From Coralloluteibacterium stylophorae (GTDB lineage Bacteria; Pseudomonadota; Gammaproteobacteria; Xanthomonadales; Xanthomonadaceae): a DNA stretch of 64,000 bases. The notes below the pieces were generated by a model. The model was given only the letters and a program-made list of their open reading frames with translations, ran no database searches and was not told where the DNA came from. The stretch lies in the NCBI RefSeq assembly GCF_018122625.2, contig NZ_JAGQFT020000005.1, forward strand, positions 186,001 to 250,000, written 5' to 3'. This document shows positions 61,992 to 64,000 of the stretch, one piece after another (position 1 is the first letter of the stretch; each line of letters begins with the position of its first letter). A program made the position numbers and the translations under genes.

Positions 61992-63350
61992 ATGAAGACC
62001 TTCCCCCTTCCGCGCTCGACCGAGCGCACCCTGCGGCTGCTGTGGGCGGCGTCCGTGCTGGTCCTGATGCTCGCGGCGAGCGCGCTCGCGCCGGCCCGGG
62101 CGCAGGAGGCCGCCGCGGCCACCGTCGACAAGGGCGACGTGGCCTGGATGCTGGTGTCCACGCTGCTGGTGCTGCTGATGGCGATGCCCGGGCTGGCGCT
62201 GTTCTACGGCGGCATGGTGCGCGCCAAGAACGTGCTCTCGGTGCTGACCCAGGTCATGACCGTGTTCAGCCTGCTGGTGGTGCTGTGGGCGATCTACGGC
62301 TACAGCCTGGCCTTCGCCGGCGGCGGCGCGTGGATCGGCAGCCTCGACAAGCTGTTCCTGGCGGGCGTCGGCGTCGACAGCCTCGCCGACACCTTCAGCG
62401 ACGGCGTCAAGCTGCCCGAGTACGTGTTCTTCGCGTTCCAGGCGACCTTCGCCGGCATCACCGGCGCGATCATCGTCGGCGGCTTCGCCGAGCGCGCGCG
62501 GTTTGCCGCGGTGCTGCTGTTCTCGGTGATCTGGTTCACCCTGGGCTACCTGCCGATCGCGCACATGGTGTGGGCGCCGGGCGGCTTCCTGTTCGAGCTC
62601 GGCGCGCTGGACTTCGCCGGCGGCACGGTGGTGCACATCAACGCCGGCGTCGCCGGCCTGGTCGGCGCATGGATGGTCGGGCGCCGCATCGGCTTCCGCC
62701 GCGAGGCGATCAAGCCGCACAACCTGACCTTCACCTACGTCGGCGCCTGCCTGCTGTGGGTGGGCTGGTTCGGCTTCAACGCCGGCTCCAACCTCGAGGC
62801 CACCGCCGCCGCGGCACTCGCCTTCGTGAACACCATGCTCGCCACCGCCGCCGCGGTGCTGGCCTGGGGCGTGACCGAGCGCATCAGCAAGGGCAAGGCC
62901 TCGGTGTTGGGCGCGGCCTCGGGCGCGATCGCCGGCTTGGTCGGCATCACCCCGGCGGCGGGCCTGGTCGGGCCGATGGGCGCGATCGTCATCGGCCTGG
63001 TCGCCGGCGCGGTGTGCGTGTGGGGGGTCAACGGCCTCAAGCGCATGCTCGGCGCCGACGACAGCCTGGACGTGTTCGGCGTGCACGGGCTCGGCGGCAT
63101 CGTCGGTGCACTGCTGACCGGCGTGTTCGCCGCGCCCGGCCTCGGCGGCACCGGTGGCGCCGACTTCAGCATCGCCGGCCAGGTGCTGATCCAGGCGCTC
63201 GGCGTCGGCGTCACCCTGGTCTGGATCGGCGCGGTCTCGGTGGTCGGTTTCCTCGTCGCCCGGGCGGTGTTCGGCCTGCGCGTGAGCGAGGAGGCCGAGC
63301 GCGCGGGTCTCGACATCAGCACCCACGGCGAATCCGCCTACGAAAGCTGA
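61992..63350 (+). CDS. amtB: Ammonium transporter
   Basis: A 452-residue membrane protein of the Amt family with a cleavable signal peptide (residues 1-34, ending PARA). Seen are LVLLMAMPGLALFYGGMVRAK (pore region), the first pore histidine in LPIAHMVWAPGG, FAGGTVVHINAGVAGLVGAW and the second histidine in FGVHGLGGIVGALLTGVF. It moves ammonium or ammonia inward and is blocked by non-uridylylated GlnK. The start at the ATG has gggag five bases upstream; a GTG 24 bases earlier overlaps the glnK stop and is less likely. Confidence 0.95.
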   Translation: MKTFPLPRSTERTLRLLWAASVLVLMLAASALAPARAQEAAAATVDKGDVAWMLVSTLLVLLMAMPGLALFYGGMVRAKNVLSVLTQVMTVFSLLVVLWAIYGYSLAFAGGGAWIGSLDKLFLAGVGVDSLADTFSDGVKLPEYVFFAFQATFAGITGAIIVGGFAERARFAAVLLFSVIWFTLGYLPIAHMVWAPGGFLFELGALDFAGGTVVHINAGVAGLVGAWMVGRRIGFRREAIKPHNLTFTYVGACLLWVGWFGFNAGSNLEATAAAALAFVNTMLATAAAVLAWGVTERISKGKASVLGAASGAIAGLVGITPAAGLVGPMGAIVIGLVAGAVCVWGVNGLKRMLGADDSLDVFGVHGLGGIVGALLTGVFAAPGLGGTGGADFSIAGQVLIQALGVGVTLVWIGAVSVVGFLVARAVFGLRVSEEAERAGLDISTHGESAYES

Positions 63351-63354
63351 GCGA

Positions 63355-63383
63355 CGGGCGTCGGCCGCGACCGCGGCCGACGT
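63355..63383. other. GC-rich inverted repeat after amtB
   Basis: The sequence cgtcggccgcg, a short loop, and cgcggccgacg form a strong stem just downstream of the amtB stop codon. No T-run follows, so it is not a typical Rho-independent terminator; it may stabilise the transcript's 3' end or partly separate amtB from ntrB. Confidence 0.5.
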
Positions 63384-63585
63384 TCCGCGGCATCCGCCGG
63401 GTGCATCGGGCGGCGAGGAAGGAGGCGGCATGCAGATCCGCGACGTGCGTGGCGGACGGCAACGGGCGGAGGCGGCGCGTCGTGTGCGGCTGGCCGGCGC
63501 GTCGCGCGCCGGGCGCATGATGCGGCCGTTGTCGCCCGCCGAGGACGCCGCCGGCGGCGCGGCGGCGGCGTCCTACAATGCGGCG

Positions 63586-64000
63586 ATGACGCCGCCGACC
63601 CTCGACACCCTGAGCCTGCCGGTCGCCTGGATCCACGCCGACGGCAGCATCGCCGGCTGCAATCCCGCCTTCGCGCGCTGGCTCGGGCTGAGCCTGCGCC
63701 GGCTCGAGCGCCTGCCCCTCGACGAGCTCGACGCCGAGGACGGACGCCTGGCCGCGCTGACCGCGCGCCTGCGCGACGACGGCGACACCCTGCGCGCGCA
63801 CCGGCTGCGCCTGCGCGTGCCCGGCGGCGCCGAATATTTCGCCGATGCGCTGCTGGTGCGCGACGGCGAGGGCGTGCGGCTGGAGGCGATGCCGGTCGAG
63901 GAATTCCCCGGCGCCGATCCCGCCACCGCCATGCCTGCGGCGCTGCACGCCGCGCTGCGCGGCCTCGCGCACGAGATCCGCAACCCGCTGGCCGGGCTCC
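63586..64000 (+). CDS. ntrB: Nitrogen regulation sensor kinase NtrB (partial, runs off the end)
   Basis: The first 138 residues of a sensor kinase. Residues 8-115 form a PAS-like input domain (LSLPVAWIHADGSIAGCNPA, FARWLGLSLRRL). The last visible residues LRGLAHEIRNPLAGL are the H box, with the autophosphorylation histidine. NtrB phosphorylates or dephosphorylates NtrC according to P-II state. Position after glnA, glnK and amtB fits. A tacaat -10-like box at 63574-63579 lies only a few bases before the start, so the gene may also have its own nearly leaderless promoter. The kinase domain lies outside the window. Confidence 0.9.
   Translation, partial: MTPPTLDTLSLPVAWIHADGSIAGCNPAFARWLGLSLRRLERLPLDELDAEDGRLAALTARLRDDGDTLRAHRLRLRVPGGAEYFADALLVRDGEGVRLEAMPVEEFPGADPATAMPAALHAALRGLAHEIRNPLAGL

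Noticed and set aside
63355-63383. Stem after amtB as a Rho-independent terminator
   Set aside because: The stem is strong, but no run of T follows on either strand.

Overview
The window is very GC-rich chromosomal DNA from a gammaproteobacterium, most likely of the Xanthomonadaceae/Lysobacteraceae (Lysobacter- or Luteimonas-like). The evidence is the base composition, the many REP elements around the core tgtaggagcggcttcag, an XAC0095-type gene, the many GTG/TTG starts, and -10 boxes sitting close to start codons. No rRNA, tRNA or CRISPR array was seen. This is a family-level inference from content, not a database match.

Layout. 1-12.3 kb: a secreted LVIVD-repeat/PPC protein; a GlxA-type AraC regulator divergent from an SDR and an AhpD-like gene; a small acidic protein; a cation transporter; an RDD membrane pair; a serine hydrolase; a tandem REP cluster; and a GH92 alpha-mannosidase. 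12.3-20.1 kb: a repeat-rich zone holding a cold-shock/DUF1294 protein, a 603-residue secreted coiled-coil protein, a small lipoprotein and several small membrane genes. 20.1-23.4 kb: an operon of FecR-like protein, OmpA-like lipoprotein and CHASE2/HD-GYP phosphodiesterase. 23.5-31.2 kb: an accessory island with visibly lower GC. It contains an XAC0095-like gene behind a structured leader that resembles the P4-phage immunity region, a lipoprotein with an HETVH motif that looks frameshifted, an IS3 remnant, a two-gene unit (HD + Hsp90/GHKL-type ATPase of 1028 residues and a three-helix membrane protein) and a PD-(D/E)xK nuclease-like protein. 31.3-38.4 kb: a Ycf46-like AAA ATPase, then an operon of MBOAT acyltransferase, FkbH-like protein, acyl carrier protein and SGNH protein, which probably decorates a cell-surface polymer. 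39-42 kb: an M13 metallopeptidase and a REP-associated tyrosine transposase (RAYT) flanked by its own REPs. 42-49.2 kb: gltD and gltB, unusually separated by 1.2 kb of repeats. 49.4-59.8 kb: ordinary housekeeping genes (ParA, SixA, YceI, phospholipase D, YkvA, hotdog thioesterase, acyltransferase, YheT hydrolase, TPR-sulfotransferase, PEBP, uppP). 59.8-64 kb: the nitrogen cluster glnA-glnK-amtB-ntrB, with two NtrC-type sites and a sigma-54 promoter before glnA; ntrB runs off the end.

How the parts connect. Nitrogen assimilation is represented at both ends of the right half: GltBD makes glutamate, GlnA makes glutamine, GlnK gates AmtB and NtrB, and the sigma-54/NtrC signals in front of glnA close the loop. 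The RAYT gene explains the REP family seen in most intergenic gaps. A second family of about 170 bp with inverted arms fills five further gaps and creates false open frames encoding peptides such as LPLAGEGWGGG.

The best candidates for an undescribed system are the HD-GHKL ATPase/membrane pair with its neighbours (24.5-31.2 kb) and the FkbH-ACP-MBOAT-SGNH operon (33.5-38.4 kb). All functions are inferred from sequence motifs read by eye; no search was run.
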